Shown here: in pieces, positions 35,963-44,681 of the stretch
Layout of the letters: each line of letters opens with the position of its first letter
Position numbering within the stretch: position 1 is the first letter of the stretch
DNA from: Paraburkholderia flagellata
GTDB taxonomy: Bacteria; Pseudomonadota; Gammaproteobacteria; Burkholderiales; Burkholderiaceae
Direction of reading: 5' to 3'
Assembly (NCBI RefSeq): GCF_021390645.1
Contig: NZ_JAJEJT010000002.1
Coordinates: 558,001 to 622,000, forward strand
Length of the DNA stretch: 64,000 nt
The notes under the pieces: generated by a model
What the model was told of the DNA's origin: nothing
The model's input: the letters and a program-made list of their open reading frames with translations, nothing else
Databases searched by the model: none
Program-made: the position numbers and the translations under genes

Positions 35963-36730
35963 TTACTCGAGCTCTTCCTGTTCCGACGCTTCGTCCAGAC
36001 CCATCGCCAGGGACGCAAGGTCGCTCTTCGGGTCGAGTGGCCGGTCGGCTTCGACACGCTCGCTGTAGCGGTCGACGAGGTAATCCGCGCGCCCACGAAG
36101 CAGCAGCGTGAATTTCACCAGTTCCTCCATCACATCGACCAGCCGGTCGTAGTACGACGACGGTTTCATCCGTCCGGCTTCGTCGAACTCCTCGTACGCC
36201 TTCGCAACTGACGATTGGTTGGGGATGGTGAACATGCGCATCCAGCGCCCGAGCTGACGTAGCTGGTTCACCGTATTGAACGACTGGGACCCGCCGCTGA
36301 CCTGCATGACTGCGAGCGTTCGTCCCTGGGTAGGACGAATGCCCCCCATCTCCAGAGGCAACTGGTCAATCTGCGTCTTGATGATTCCCGAAATCGTGCC
36401 GTGACGTTCCGGGCTGCACCATACGTGTCCCTCGGACCAGAGGGACAACTCCCGCAACTCCTTGACCTTGGGGTGGTCGTTGCCTTCGACAGCATCGGGA
36501 AAAGGCAGACCGAGTGGGTCGAAGATGCGGGTCTCGGCACCGAACAACTGGAGCAGACGGGCGGCTTCCTCGACAAGGAGGCGCGAATACGAGCGCTTGC
36601 GAAGGGAGCCATACAGCAACAGGATGCGGACCGGCGAGGCGTCGGGCATACCGAGTCGGGCTGCAATGGATGTGTCCAGAAAATCCGGCTTCGCGGCGGG
36701 GAACGTCGAAGAATTCACGAGGGTAGTCAT
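35963..36730 (-). CDS. arsH: ArsH NADPH-dependent FMN reductase / organoarsenical oxidase
   Basis: About 255 residues. The flavodoxin-like FMN-binding motif is [15 protein letters not shown], and the protein keeps the long N- and C-terminal extensions of ArsH rather than of plain NADPH-FMN reductases ([41 protein letters not shown]). ArsH oxidises trivalent methylated and aromatic arsenicals to less toxic pentavalent forms. It starts the arsH-arsR-arsI operon and has a putative ArsR box 29 bases upstream. The ATG at 36730 is used; a GTG just before it is possible. Confidence 0.94.
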   Translation of the reverse strand: MTTLVNSSTFPAAKPDFLDTSIAARLGMPDASPVRILLLYGSLRKRSYSRLLVEEAARLLQLFGAETRIFDPLGLPFPDAVEGNDHPKVKELRELSLWSEGHVWCSPERHGTISGIIKTQIDQLPLEMGGIRPTQGRTLAVMQVSGGSQSFNTVNQLRQLGRWMRMFTIPNQSSVAKAYEEFDEAGRMKPSSYYDRLVDVMEELVKFTLLLRGRADYLVDRYSERVEADRPLDPKSDLASLAMGLDEASEQEELE

Positions 36731-36758
36731 CACGGTGTATCAGCTAATCTTCAATGAT

Positions 36759-36775
36759 TCCAAGTTTATGGAAAT
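36759..36775. promoter_or_regulatory. Putative ArsR box between arsH and the MFS gene
   Basis: TCCAAGTTTATGGAAAT fits the shared 17-bp motif and is itself partly palindromic (ATTCC/GGAAAT). It sits in the divergent promoter region, 29 bases from arsH and 93 from the MFS gene, so it could serve both directions. Confidence 0.6.
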
Positions 36776-36867
36776 ATCAAAGAATTGCAAGTAGAATCGA
36801 TTCATCGAGCGACTGCGTCGCAGCGACGCACCCACCCTAATCAGGGCCGCACCACAGGTGGTACGAC

Positions 36868-38169
36868 ATGGAGCGCAACAAATTGAGTTCGAAGACGAAG
36901 ACGTTGGAGCCCGGTGGCTCGCCGTCGACAGAGAAAAACGGATTGGTCGCGACATGGGCGCTCGCCGTTGCGCAACTCGTATCGTGGGGTTCTGTCTACT
37001 ACGCCTTCTCGCTCTTTGTCGTGCCGATGGAGCACGCGATGGGCTGGAGTCGGACACATACGAACGCCGCGCTATCGTTCGGTCTGCTGGTGTCTGGCCT
37101 TGCGGCTTATCCACTTGGCACGTGGATTGACCATGGTCACGGTCGGCGAATCATGGTCCTGGGCTCGATACTGTCGAGCGCCATGCTGCTGCTCTGGTCG
37201 CAGGCCCAGACGTTCGGAACGCTCTTCATTGTCTGGGGTGGTCTCGGGGTCTCGATGGCAGCGACACTTTACGACCCGGTGTTTGCCATCGTTACGCGTG
37301 ACTATCCCCGAAGCTTCCGCACGAAAATCACACTCATTACCCTGGTGGCTGGCTTCGCAAGCACCGTATTCATTCCGCTAACGCAGGGCTTCGTCGACTG
37401 GTTTGGTTGGAGGGGCGCGCTCGTCGCACTTGCAGCACTCAATCTGGTCATCTCGTTGCCCATTCACGTTTTCGCAATCGACTCACATGCTGCAAGCGCG
37501 TCCTCAGATAGCCTGAGAGCGAAGATACGAGAAGCGAACAAGGCGTCAACCCGGCGCGCGTTGCGCACCCCAACGTTCTGGGCGCTCGCAGGGTGCTTCA
37601 CGGCGTACTACGCGACGTTCGCAGCGCTGACGTTTCATCTTGTCCCGCTGATGGTCGAGCGAAGGGTCTCGAGCGCAGTAATTCTGACCACGATGGCTAT
37701 CATTGGACCTGCGCAGGTCATCGCACGCGCAGTTTGGTTTGCCGCTGGGCGCAACGTGAAGCCGGCAGTCGTTGGCATCGTAGTGACGACAGTTTTCCCC
37801 ATATCCGTGGTGGTCCTTCTGCTGGCTGGGACATCTCCCTACGCGCTTGCCGCGTTCGCACTTCTCTACGGCGGTGCGAACGGCATGATGACAATTCTGC
37901 GCGGAACCATCGTGCAGGACCTGATGTGGACGGAGGGGTACGGTGGAATCAGTGGCCTGCTCTCTATGCCGTCAAACATCGCGAAAGGCATTGCACCAAT
38001 ATCCGCAGCAGCGATATGGAGCATCGAACAAAGGTACGCACCGGTTGAATGGGTTGTGCTATTGGTCTCGTTGATTTCGGCTGCAGCGTTTGTGCTCGCA
38101 ATCTGGTTTGCGCGGGAGGTCCACTTGAGCAAGCACGGACCTTCTCCACGCGTGCTTGCTCGAGACTAA
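36868..38169 (+). CDS. MFS transporter, putative arsenical exporter
   Basis: 433 residues with 12 membrane segments and the MFS loop motif after TM2 (GTWIDHGHGRRIM). AGGTGG precedes the ATG. It lies between arsH and an arsN2-type acetyltransferase, a setting like that of ArsK-type MFS exporters, which move trivalent inorganic and organic arsenicals. I cannot confirm the ArsK assignment from sequence, and it is not next to a GAPDH gene, which argues against ArsJ. Confidence 0.82.
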   Translation: MERNKLSSKTKTLEPGGSPSTEKNGLVATWALAVAQLVSWGSVYYAFSLFVVPMEHAMGWSRTHTNAALSFGLLVSGLAAYPLGTWIDHGHGRRIMVLGSILSSAMLLLWSQAQTFGTLFIVWGGLGVSMAATLYDPVFAIVTRDYPRSFRTKITLITLVAGFASTVFIPLTQGFVDWFGWRGALVALAALNLVISLPIHVFAIDSHAASASSDSLRAKIREANKASTRRALRTPTFWALAGCFTAYYATFAALTFHLVPLMVERRVSSAVILTTMAIIGPAQVIARAVWFAAGRNVKPAVVGIVVTTVFPISVVVLLLAGTSPYALAAFALLYGGANGMMTILRGTIVQDLMWTEGYGGISGLLSMPSNIAKGIAPISAAAIWSIEQRYAPVEWVVLLVSLISAAAFVLAIWFAREVHLSKHGPSPRVLARD

Positions 38170-38190
38170 ACTCAAAGGGAGGACTGCGAT

Positions 38191-38652
38191 ATGGAAATTC
38201 GGAGCGCTCGTACAGACGAAATTGATGCGATACGCGAATTGCTTGCTCAGTGTGGCCTTCCAGTGGAGGACGTATCGGGTTCGGCGCCAATACAGTTTCT
38301 GGTGGCGGCGGTGGATAGCGACAGTACGATTGTCGGGTGTGTGGGGTTGGAGGCCTATGGCGCTGTTGGTCTGCTGCGCTCCCTGGCGGTCGCCGCGGAT
38401 GCCCGCCAGGGGATGAATGGATTTGCGCTCGTTGCGGAAGCGGAAAGTGTGGCCAGACGAGGGGGCATCGAAGAACTGCATTTGCTCACGACTACGGCGA
38501 GCGGGTTCTTTCTGCGAAACGGATACGAGGTTGTCGGTCGCGAAGTTGTACCGCTTGCCATCAAGCAAACGACGCAATTCTCGGCGCTATGTCCCGCTAC
38601 CGCGGTCTGCATGAAGAAGCGCATCGGGAACATAAACGCGCTGCGGCCTTGA
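38191..38652 (+). CDS. arsN2: ArsN2-type GNAT acetyltransferase
   Basis: 153 residues of the GNAT fold with GGGAGG before the ATG. The C-terminal signature FFLRNGYEVVGRE, followed by a TTQFSALCPATAVCMKK-like end, is characteristic of the ArsN2 group found in arsenic operons. Related ArsN enzymes acetylate arsenic-containing herbicidal amino acids, making them harmless. It lies 21 bases after the MFS gene and is probably co-transcribed with it. It is the right-hand end of the recognisable arsenic island. Confidence 0.85.
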   Translation: MEIRSARTDEIDAIRELLAQCGLPVEDVSGSAPIQFLVAAVDSDSTIVGCVGLEAYGAVGLLRSLAVAADARQGMNGFALVAEAESVARRGGIEELHLLTTTASGFFLRNGYEVVGREVVPLAIKQTTQFSALCPATAVCMKKRIGNINALRP

Positions 38653-38714
38653 TTTGGCGTTGCTTGCTGCAATGGAGTAGTTAGTGGCTACAGGCAGTCA
38701 TCATTCTGGATTCC

Positions 38715-39302
38715 TCATGGTGCAGGACCCTTAAGTGCATTGAACTGCAGTACCGATACCGTGTACCGATAATGAGAGAGGCGTGCCGCTGAATACAGTG
38801 TCACGACCAGGAGTAGTGCAAGCGCTAAAGCAGCGATCCTGTTTCTCATCGATACTTGGCGCCCGTGATCGCTTAGAAGCCACCCGGCCGTGAAAATTAC
38901 TACAGCGATCAGGGTGTTACCGTAAAACTGATAGGGACGCTTGTCGTTTTTTTCCGCAACGAGATAGGCTTCGAGGCGGTCCTTGCTGGCTAAAGAAGAA
39001 TATACGGGGTCGGCCCGGTGGATGCCGCACGCTTGAGGATCTTGCCGTACATCGCAAAAGACCGGAATATCAACCGTGAACGAGCTGTCGATAAGGCCGG
39101 CCCGCCAGATGCTGATAGTCATCCCCACAACAACGATCAAACAAACACTTCCAAAGATACTGCCTGCAAGGTCTTCACCACGCGCGCTGGCACTCAAGAG
39201 GTTCGCGACTGGGGCTAGAACGAACGAAATGCCCAGCGATGCGATAAAACCCGGAATAAGGTAGGCGATGAAAAGGCCGAAATCGACCGAAAGCTCAGGC
39301 AT
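38715..39302 (-). CDS. Integral membrane protein of unknown function
   Basis: 195 residues from MPELSVDFGLFIAYLIPGFI; longer starts add a Cys-rich stretch that is probably not translated. Four hydrophobic segments are visible (about 9-31, 43-66, 125-147 and 157-177), with a soluble loop carrying several Cys between the second and third. I recognise no family. It is convergent with arsN2 and outside the arsenic operons. Confidence 0.6.
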   Translation of the reverse strand: MPELSVDFGLFIAYLIPGFIASLGISFVLAPVANLLSASARGEDLAGSIFGSVCLIVVVGMTISIWRAGLIDSSFTVDIPVFCDVRQDPQACGIHRADPVYSSLASKDRLEAYLVAEKNDKRPYQFYGNTLIAVVIFTAGWLLSDHGRQVSMRNRIAALALALLLVVTLYSAARLSHYRYTVSVLQFNALKGPAP

Positions 39303-39734
39303 GGCACCCCGCCACTTAGTCTCGTTAAAACACGACACGCTCTGCATGCCACAGTTCGATGTAACGCAAATATGGCGGCCTCCAATGATCAAGTTAGCAC
39401 ATTTTCTCCGGAGCTCGACGACTCCTCAGCAACTTGTCTCCGGTCGTACGCCATTCGCGCCACGGGGGGGGCGCGGCGCCCGTCGCAGACCTGCGTGTCC
39501 TTCGTTGGACTGATAGGTATCCACTCCGCTCGTGGAACTGTCTCGCAATTGCGAGTGTATGGGAAAGCCTGACTGGCCCACGCTGTTTCGCAAATAGATT
39601 GCAAACGCGAGACGCCCGGTGCAAAGAGAAGTGCGTAGTGCCGGACATTAATGTCGAAACCGGGTGCGTTTGGTTGCATCATCGACCGCCACGCCGTTTC
39701 CGCCGTAACACTTGCGTAAAGCGATCGGCAGCAG
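39303..39734. other. Intergenic region, no gene recognised
   Basis: About 430 bases downstream of the accessory boundary. Short open frames occur on both strands without ribosome binding sites or recognisable products. Confidence 0.25.
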
Positions 39735-40025
39735 TCAGGCCGACCTGTCGCCGGCGCCGCTGGGAATTCCCAGTGCAGCAAGTTTCGCCTGAATTGCGAT
39801 ATTCACGCTTGGTTCACTGATGCCTAGTACGGGGTCCGTAAGTACGAGGTGCTCACGCGCCATGGCCGGCCACCCCTCACCGTCGTCGTCCAGCGATAGC
39901 CACCCGTGGCGCCGACGGCGCTGGACGTCCGCCCTGATTTGCATGCCTCGTGGCATGGCTGCAAACAGGTGCGCGTCCATCTCGCCATGGAATGTGGCGC
40001 CAACCACCCGCGCCCGCAGGGCCAC
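39735..40025 (-). CDS. Possible small protein, uncertain
   Basis: A 96-codon frame with natural composition (MALRARVVGATFHGEMDAHL, WLSLDDDGEGWPAMAREHLV). Just upstream, in another frame, an ATG opens MKFKKPLLFAAL, which looks like the beginning of a signal peptide. The two frames may be one gene split by a frameshift. No family is recognised. Confidence 0.3.
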   Translation of the reverse strand: MALRARVVGATFHGEMDAHLFAAMPRGMQIRADVQRRRRHGWLSLDDDGEGWPAMAREHLVLTDPVLGISEPSVNIAIQAKLAALGIPSGAGDRSA

Positions 40026-40262
40026 TGTCGCTGGCGACGTCCAGCGCGGCGAAGAGCAGGGGCTTCTTGAACTTCATGTAAGTTCCTAGGGGAGCAGGGC
40101 AGCCGGTGTATCGCGAAAACAGGCTGCTATTGCATGCAGGCAGTCGCCAAATAGGGCGGTGAAAAGAGAAGTGAATTTGGCGTTCGCCCGCGCACGGAAT
40201 CCATTCGCGCGCTGGTCTACGGTGCTGACGGGAGACTGCGGCCAAGAACAACGGGGATAACC

Positions 40263-41138
40263 ATGAACGCATTCCAGAAGGCGTGGCGTGGCGAAGAGAG
40301 GTTGTGGAAGGTCTGGTGGTTGGGGGGCTGTGGGCTCGCGATACTCGAGTATTGCTGGGGCAGGACCATCGTGCGGGGCTTGTACTGCGCAGCACCTGGC
40401 GGCCCACATGGCGACGCCCAGTTCGCCTATCTGCTCGCAACCACTCCGATACTCTTTTTGTGGACTGCACAATGGCGTTGTGCGTTTAACGTCACGTGGC
40501 GTCCATGGGGCTATCTCGCACGCATCGTGTTACCCATAAGCGTAGTGATCTCGTCGTTGAGCTTGTTGCACGGTTTCGCGTTGTTGAACGACGACCCCGC
40601 GGCGTGGGCTATCGAGCGAAGCACACCGCGCCCTTCTGCGTCTGCGGGTCAGTCCTCTCCACCCGTCGCCGTGCAGACACCCCAATACCTGCCCTATCAC
40701 GCGCCGGAAGTTACCGCGGCTGAGCCTCCCGCACCCGCAGCGCCCGCGCAGCCCTACGTCGCCGAAACTCCGCGCTACCCCACAGCGAATGACTGGCAGG
40801 CAGCACCGACCGCGGCTGTACCCGAACAACGAGCCATGCCACCGCTGCTCGGCCGGACTTCAGCCTCCACGCAGATTGCCGAAGAGAGCGGCGTGGGTGA
40901 AGTCGCCTTCCAGCGCCTCCCAAACAGCGCCATCCTCAAGCTGACGGACCAGATTAATGGCTGCCGCGGTGGACGCTATTTTTATGAGGAAGCCGGAGAC
41001 GGCCTGACATCCAGGGATGGCTGCTGGGCCGCCCGCGCTCCCTCCATCATCATTGAATACCGTGGCGGCGACACGTTTCAGTATCCTTTGGACTCCTTTG
41101 TAGCAGTCTCTTACGTCTTCAGCGCGTTGACGCAATAG
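40263..41138 (+). CDS. Membrane protein with Pro/Ala-rich linker and C-terminal soluble domain
   Basis: 291 residues. Three hydrophobic segments occur in the first 105 residues (LGGCGLAILEY, LATTPILFLW, IVLPISVVISSLSLLHGFAL). They are followed by a low-complexity linker rich in Pro, Ala and Ser (about 120-195), then a 90-residue domain with two Cys (NGCRGGRYFYEEAGDGLTSR, DGCWAARAPS). The layout suggests an inner-membrane anchor presenting a periplasmic domain. No family recognised. Confidence 0.6.
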   Translation: MNAFQKAWRGEERLWKVWWLGGCGLAILEYCWGRTIVRGLYCAAPGGPHGDAQFAYLLATTPILFLWTAQWRCAFNVTWRPWGYLARIVLPISVVISSLSLLHGFALLNDDPAAWAIERSTPRPSASAGQSSPPVAVQTPQYLPYHAPEVTAAEPPAPAAPAQPYVAETPRYPTANDWQAAPTAAVPEQRAMPPLLGRTSASTQIAEESGVGEVAFQRLPNSAILKLTDQINGCRGGRYFYEEAGDGLTSRDGCWAARAPSIIIEYRGGDTFQYPLDSFVAVSYVFSALTQ

Positions 41139-41160
41139 AAAGCGGCAAGCAGAAGGGCTA

Positions 41161-41352
41161 TTGCTCGTCTACGGCAGCACTGGCCTCAAGGGAGCGGCGG
41201 ATCAGGTACCAGCAAAAATTCAGGTCGGACAGCTCGGCGGCGTCATCCTGTCGGCCCATGTGATTCGAGACGGGGAACGGCGGTGCGCGCGACTGGTCGA
41301 TACGCGCGGGTGCGTGGATGTGTTTGCAGTAGGCGTCGACGCACGCCGGTGA
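41161..41352 (+). CDS. Possible small protein
   Basis: 63 codons from a TTG with AGAAGG four bases upstream, 22 bases after the preceding gene. The translation (GSTGLKGAADQVPAKIQVG, CARLVDTRGCVDVFAVGVD) looks protein-like but is too short to identify. Confidence 0.3.
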   Translation: MLVYGSTGLKGAADQVPAKIQVGQLGGVILSAHVIRDGERRCARLVDTRGCVDVFAVGVDARR

Positions 41353-41482
41353 GCGCGCATGCGCCAGGGCATTGGAACAGATGCGGCAGGCGCCGCACCG
41401 GCGGCGCCCGCCACGTCAATAGAAGACTGCGAATCCTGTGTGTCGCCTTACCTCAGGAGGTGTTTCCTGCTTTCCCGGCTCG

Positions 41483-41821
41483 CTACTTCTGCTTCAGCCT
41501 GGCCGGTGTCCTGCTCCTGGCGCCGTGGCAGTTTCCGATTCTGCGGCCAACGCTCAGTTTGTTCCTGGTTTTGCCTCGCGGGTATTCCGTCCCTAGCGCT
41601 TTGACCGTTGCCCTGTCTGCGCCTTGTAACCGGTCGATGGGGTGAAACTCATGCGCGAAGGCCCCACAAAGCTTTGCAACCATAAGGAGGATGGAGACTG
41701 CGACCGCGAATGTCTTTGCATTCAACCACGTTTTAACCCTGCTTTTCCTTCCTGCCTTCCTGGTGTGCTTATCCGCTTTCTTCCAGTTCTTGAGGATCTT
41801 TCTGATTTTCCGCTCTTTCAT
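41483..41821 (-). CDS. Small basic protein with one membrane segment
   Basis: 112 residues from an ATG with CGGAG upstream. A strongly basic N-terminus (MKERKIRKILKNWKKADKHT) precedes one hydrophobic segment (FAVAVSILLMVAKLCGAF). Base use is lower in GC than the neighbours. Plasmid- or phage-borne origin is possible; no family recognised. Confidence 0.4.
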   Translation of the reverse strand: MKERKIRKILKNWKKADKHTRKAGRKSRVKTWLNAKTFAVAVSILLMVAKLCGAFAHEFHPIDRLQGADRATVKALGTEYPRGKTRNKLSVGRRIGNCHGARSRTPARLKQK

Positions 41822-42288
41822 TTCTGGCTCCGAAGAGACACCCGGAGCCAACTGAGCTTTTAGTACATACCTTAGGGGTCGATCCTTCATTTGCTGCAAC
41901 TGCCATTGAAGACCTCCTTGCTCAGCTTGCACGACGCCGGAAATTGGACGCCGGTTGGGTTGATGGGATTTGCGGTAATGCAGCAGGAACTACGCGGGAA
42001 TCTACGCGGTAGAAACCTGTCCGCCCACCACATCTTAAAAGTAGCACTGTTTGGCTTCCGAATTCGCGGCTTTTTGGCGCGATCGGCCCTCGGCGTATCG
42101 TCGATAGGTCGCGGGCCGTTTCGGGCGGCTCGGCGCACTACGCCCAGCGTTGTGATGGCGGCTGGCTCGTGCGGAGTGGTCTGTGTGCGCTCGCGCACAT
42201 TGATATTTCATAGGGCTTTCGGGTACCTGACGATCAGATATCGTCGAATGGTCTCCTTCCGCACGACGGCAACAGTGCAGCCGGCGAG
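41822..42288. other. Intergenic region, no gene recognised
   Basis: About 470 bases containing long but unconvincing open frames on both strands. I see no repeat, tRNA or promoter I would defend. Confidence 0.25.
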
Positions 42289-42857
42289 ATGGCGTGCGAG
42301 ATGACGATGGCCGCGCTTCGCGAGATCCGCGATGAAGTGCGCGCATTGACCGGCAGCGCGGCGGTCGAGCAAGCCCTGAAGAACGACCAGATCGCCGCGG
42401 TTGTGAACGAGCTGCGCGACATCGCGGTTGAGTACCACGATACGCAGCAACTGCGCGGGCGGCTCTCGCGTGTCGTCGTACCGCTGCTGAAGTCCCTGGA
42501 CCGGGCGCAGGCGGTTGCTGACATCGCGTGTCAGGCACTCAAGTTGAACGATGGCGCCGCCGCCGGTCGCTCGACGCGCAGTCCGCCCAGGATAACCCCA
42601 AGGGTGGCGCTATTGAGACGCTGGCGCTCGCGTGGTGTGAGGAAGCGAATTGCCGGTTCGTAAAGACCCAAATGGGTTTCCCGTGCTACGAAGCCAAGGA
42701 TGCCGCGCGCTTCATCCGCGATGAATGCTGCGTTCGTCATCTTGCCAATGTCGAATACGACCCTGCCGCGAAAGCCCGTTTCGAGCGCAACATCAGTGGT
42801 CCGTACCTGATCTGGTGTGCCCGGCAGGGCGTGAGCACCGGCGTCACCCACGAGTAA
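42289..42857 (+). pseudogene. Hypothetical gene apparently split by a frameshift
   Basis: The first part reads MTMAALREIRDEVRALTGSA and continues as a helical protein to about 42555. Its translation then turns Arg-rich, while an overlapping frame becomes protein-like (GGAIETLALAWCEEANCRFV, CCVRHLANVEYDPAAKARFE) to a stop at 42857. The two pieces fit one protein of about 185 residues broken near 42555. Alternatively these are two overlapping genes. No family recognised. Confidence 0.45.
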
Positions 42858-43181
42858 GAAGGCGAAAACCCGCCGGCGGCCTGATTGATAAAAAAATGAG
42901 CAGCAAGCTGGGCACGAGCGCCGCACTGGGCGTTAGACCTGGAACCGGCTCGCCCTTCGGCAGACGGCGCTGACCTCTACGCGACACCCACTGCGCCGAC
43001 AGCGTACGACCCACACCAGATAGCCAGTCTGACCGCCGTTGATTTTAAGCGGTCGTTGGCGACGTATTGGCGCATACAATCCGCTTACGCTTTCAAATAT
43101 AGTTGACGTATCAACTTAATATCCTCCCGCGAACCAATACAGGCCCGTGCGGGATGCCAAAGCGAAAGGCCGAGCGCCATC
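42858..43181. other. Intergenic region upstream of a lipoprotein gene
   Basis: About 320 bases with no gene. Its right half is AT-rich and holds the palindromic site at 43102-43115, probably within the promoter of the lipoprotein gene. Confidence 0.35.
43102..43115. promoter_or_regulatory. Palindromic site related to the one near 5.3 kb
   Basis: GTTGACGTATCAAC differs from the perfect palindrome at 5255 only at two central bases, and both are preceded by AATATA. It lies 66 bases before the lipoprotein start codon. Confidence 0.35.
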
Positions 43182-43772
43182 ATGAACTGTCTCTTCAAAG
43201 CAATCGTCGTTGCCGCGCCCCTGGTGCTAGGTGCCTGCGCGGGTACGAGTCTGCCAATGTCGGCCGCGCCTGCGCCTGCGCCAGTGCAAGCTCATGCGCC
43301 GGCCCCGCTGCCGGCCGCGCATGCTGCCCCGACGTTCAAAGGCGAGCAAGTCCTGCTCGATCCGTCCTCTGTCGTGCGAAACGGCCGCGGCGTCTACTTT
43401 CTCGCGCTTGATGGCAAGCGGACGGTGCGCGTGAACTTCGATTGCCCGAGCCATACTGGTAGCTATCGCGAAGATGGCGTGTTCAGAACGTTCGCACTCG
43501 ATTTCGAGCCGCGCTTCAAGAAGGCCTCGATGGAGGCGTGCGGCGAGCTGCCGATGCCCGAGCCCCTGCCTGACGCGCAGAAGCGCCTCGTGAATCCGAA
43601 TCCGACGAAGGCCGACGAGGAGCGCGCGCATCGAGACTTTTTCTGCGGGTCGTTTTCGGCGATGCCGCTCGGACAGAAGCTGGACCTCATCGAAAGCGCG
43701 AAGACGAACCCAAAGCTGCGCAAAGACATTGAACCTTGCATGCGCGCCATGCGTGCCAGCTCCTACGAATGA
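43182..43772 (+). CDS. Lipoprotein of unknown function
   Basis: 196 residues. The signal peptide MNCLFKAIVVAAPLVLGAC ends in lipobox LGAC. A Pro/Ala-rich spacer (about 26-50) leads to a soluble domain with conserved-looking Cys (FDCPSHTGSYRED, EACGELPMPE, FFCGSFSAM, EPCMRAM). The four Cys could form two disulfides in the periplasm. Two further exported proteins follow in the same direction. Confidence 0.7.
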   Translation: MNCLFKAIVVAAPLVLGACAGTSLPMSAAPAPAPVQAHAPAPLPAAHAAPTFKGEQVLLDPSSVVRNGRGVYFLALDGKRTVRVNFDCPSHTGSYREDGVFRTFALDFEPRFKKASMEACGELPMPEPLPDAQKRLVNPNPTKADEERAHRDFFCGSFSAMPLGQKLDLIESAKTNPKLRKDIEPCMRAMRASSYE

Positions 43773-43898
43773 CGGTCAGGCATCATGGCGAGCCCGGGCA
43801 AATGTTAGCTAGCGCGCGTTTGGCTTTCAGTTTGTCTTGGTTCATGGTGGATATGTCCACTAGACTGCCCTCGTCATTGGCTACGGGGGTAGTTCAAG

Positions 43899-44255
43899 AT
43901 GAAGAAGAAAATGCTGTCATCGGGGGTAGGCCTGGTGCTTGTTGTCGGCAGCGCACTCACGGGTTGCAGCACGGAGATGCAACACCGTGAGCAGGAGGCT
44001 CACGAAGTGTTCGTGACGTGTGAGCGCGCTCATCCGGGCGCGTGGCAGACCCAGTGCCACGCCGAGTACGATCTATGGGCCCAGTCCATGTCCGCGGCAA
44101 TCGTTGAGCGCACCAACAACACACAGAATGCCAATGCGTTCGGCGCCGCAGTGCTGGGCACGGGCCTCGCGGTGCTGGGGGCGGCTGCGTCGGCCCAGGC
44201 GTCGCGCGAGACCTACTGCTGGCACGACCGATGGGGACGTCGGTGGTGCAACTGA
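43899..44255 (+). CDS. Small lipoprotein
   Basis: 118 residues with a clear lipoprotein signal (MKKKMLSSGVGLVLVVGSAL ending in LTGC). A helical region is followed by a Gly/Ala-rich hydrophobic stretch (FGAAVLGTGLAVLGAAASA) and a C-terminus with Cys and aromatic residues (YCWHDRWGRRWCN). No family recognised. Confidence 0.65.
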   Translation: MKKKMLSSGVGLVLVVGSALTGCSTEMQHREQEAHEVFVTCERAHPGAWQTQCHAEYDLWAQSMSAAIVERTNNTQNANAFGAAVLGTGLAVLGAAASAQASRETYCWHDRWGRRWCN

Positions 44256-44290
44256 CGCAGTAGGCTTGGCTCAACTACAGAGGGGACGAT

Positions 44291-44638
44291 ATGAACAAGA
44301 AACTCGTGGTGTGCGCGATGTCAGCCGGCGTCCTTGCGCTGGCAGCCCTGCCCGCCTGGGCGGATACGGATACGCGCTGTATTCAGGTGGCGGCGGCAGC
44401 ACTGAAAATCGCTGACCATCGTGTGCACGGCGTCAGCGAGGAACACCTGGTCGAGACCACCACGCAGACGGCTGCCGAGAAGCACATCAATCCCATCACA
44501 CGGGACTTCACGATGCGCATGATCCAGAGCATCTACCACGATGAACCGTATCGTGACCAGCCGCCTACTCTGGTCAGCGAAGCCTGGTTAAAGGCCTGCG
44601 ACGCCACGGGCTATGAGGCGATGGCCACCGCCCGCTAA
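44291..44638 (+). CDS. Small periplasmic protein of unknown function
   Basis: 115 residues. A Sec signal peptide (MNKKLVVCAMSAGVLALAAL) is cleaved near AWADT. The mature part has two Cys (DTRCIQVA, LKACDATG) that could pair. It follows the small lipoprotein by 35 bases and is probably in the same transcript. No family recognised. Confidence 0.65.
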   Translation: MNKKLVVCAMSAGVLALAALPAWADTDTRCIQVAAAALKIADHRVHGVSEEHLVETTTQTAAEKHINPITRDFTMRMIQSIYHDEPYRDQPPTLVSEAWLKACDATGYEAMATAR

Positions 44639-44681
44639 AACGAAACCCGCTACATCTTTCGATGGGCGGGCGCAGAACCGT

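Noticed and set aside
36868..38169. Assignment of the MFS gene as arsJ
   Set aside because: ArsJ is normally paired with a glyceraldehyde-3-phosphate dehydrogenase gene, which is absent here; an ArsK-like exporter fits the context better but is unproven.
18113..38700. Integrase, transposase or att sites bounding the arsenic island
   Set aside because: I looked for a recombinase gene and for a tRNA at either edge and saw neither, so I describe the island by content only.
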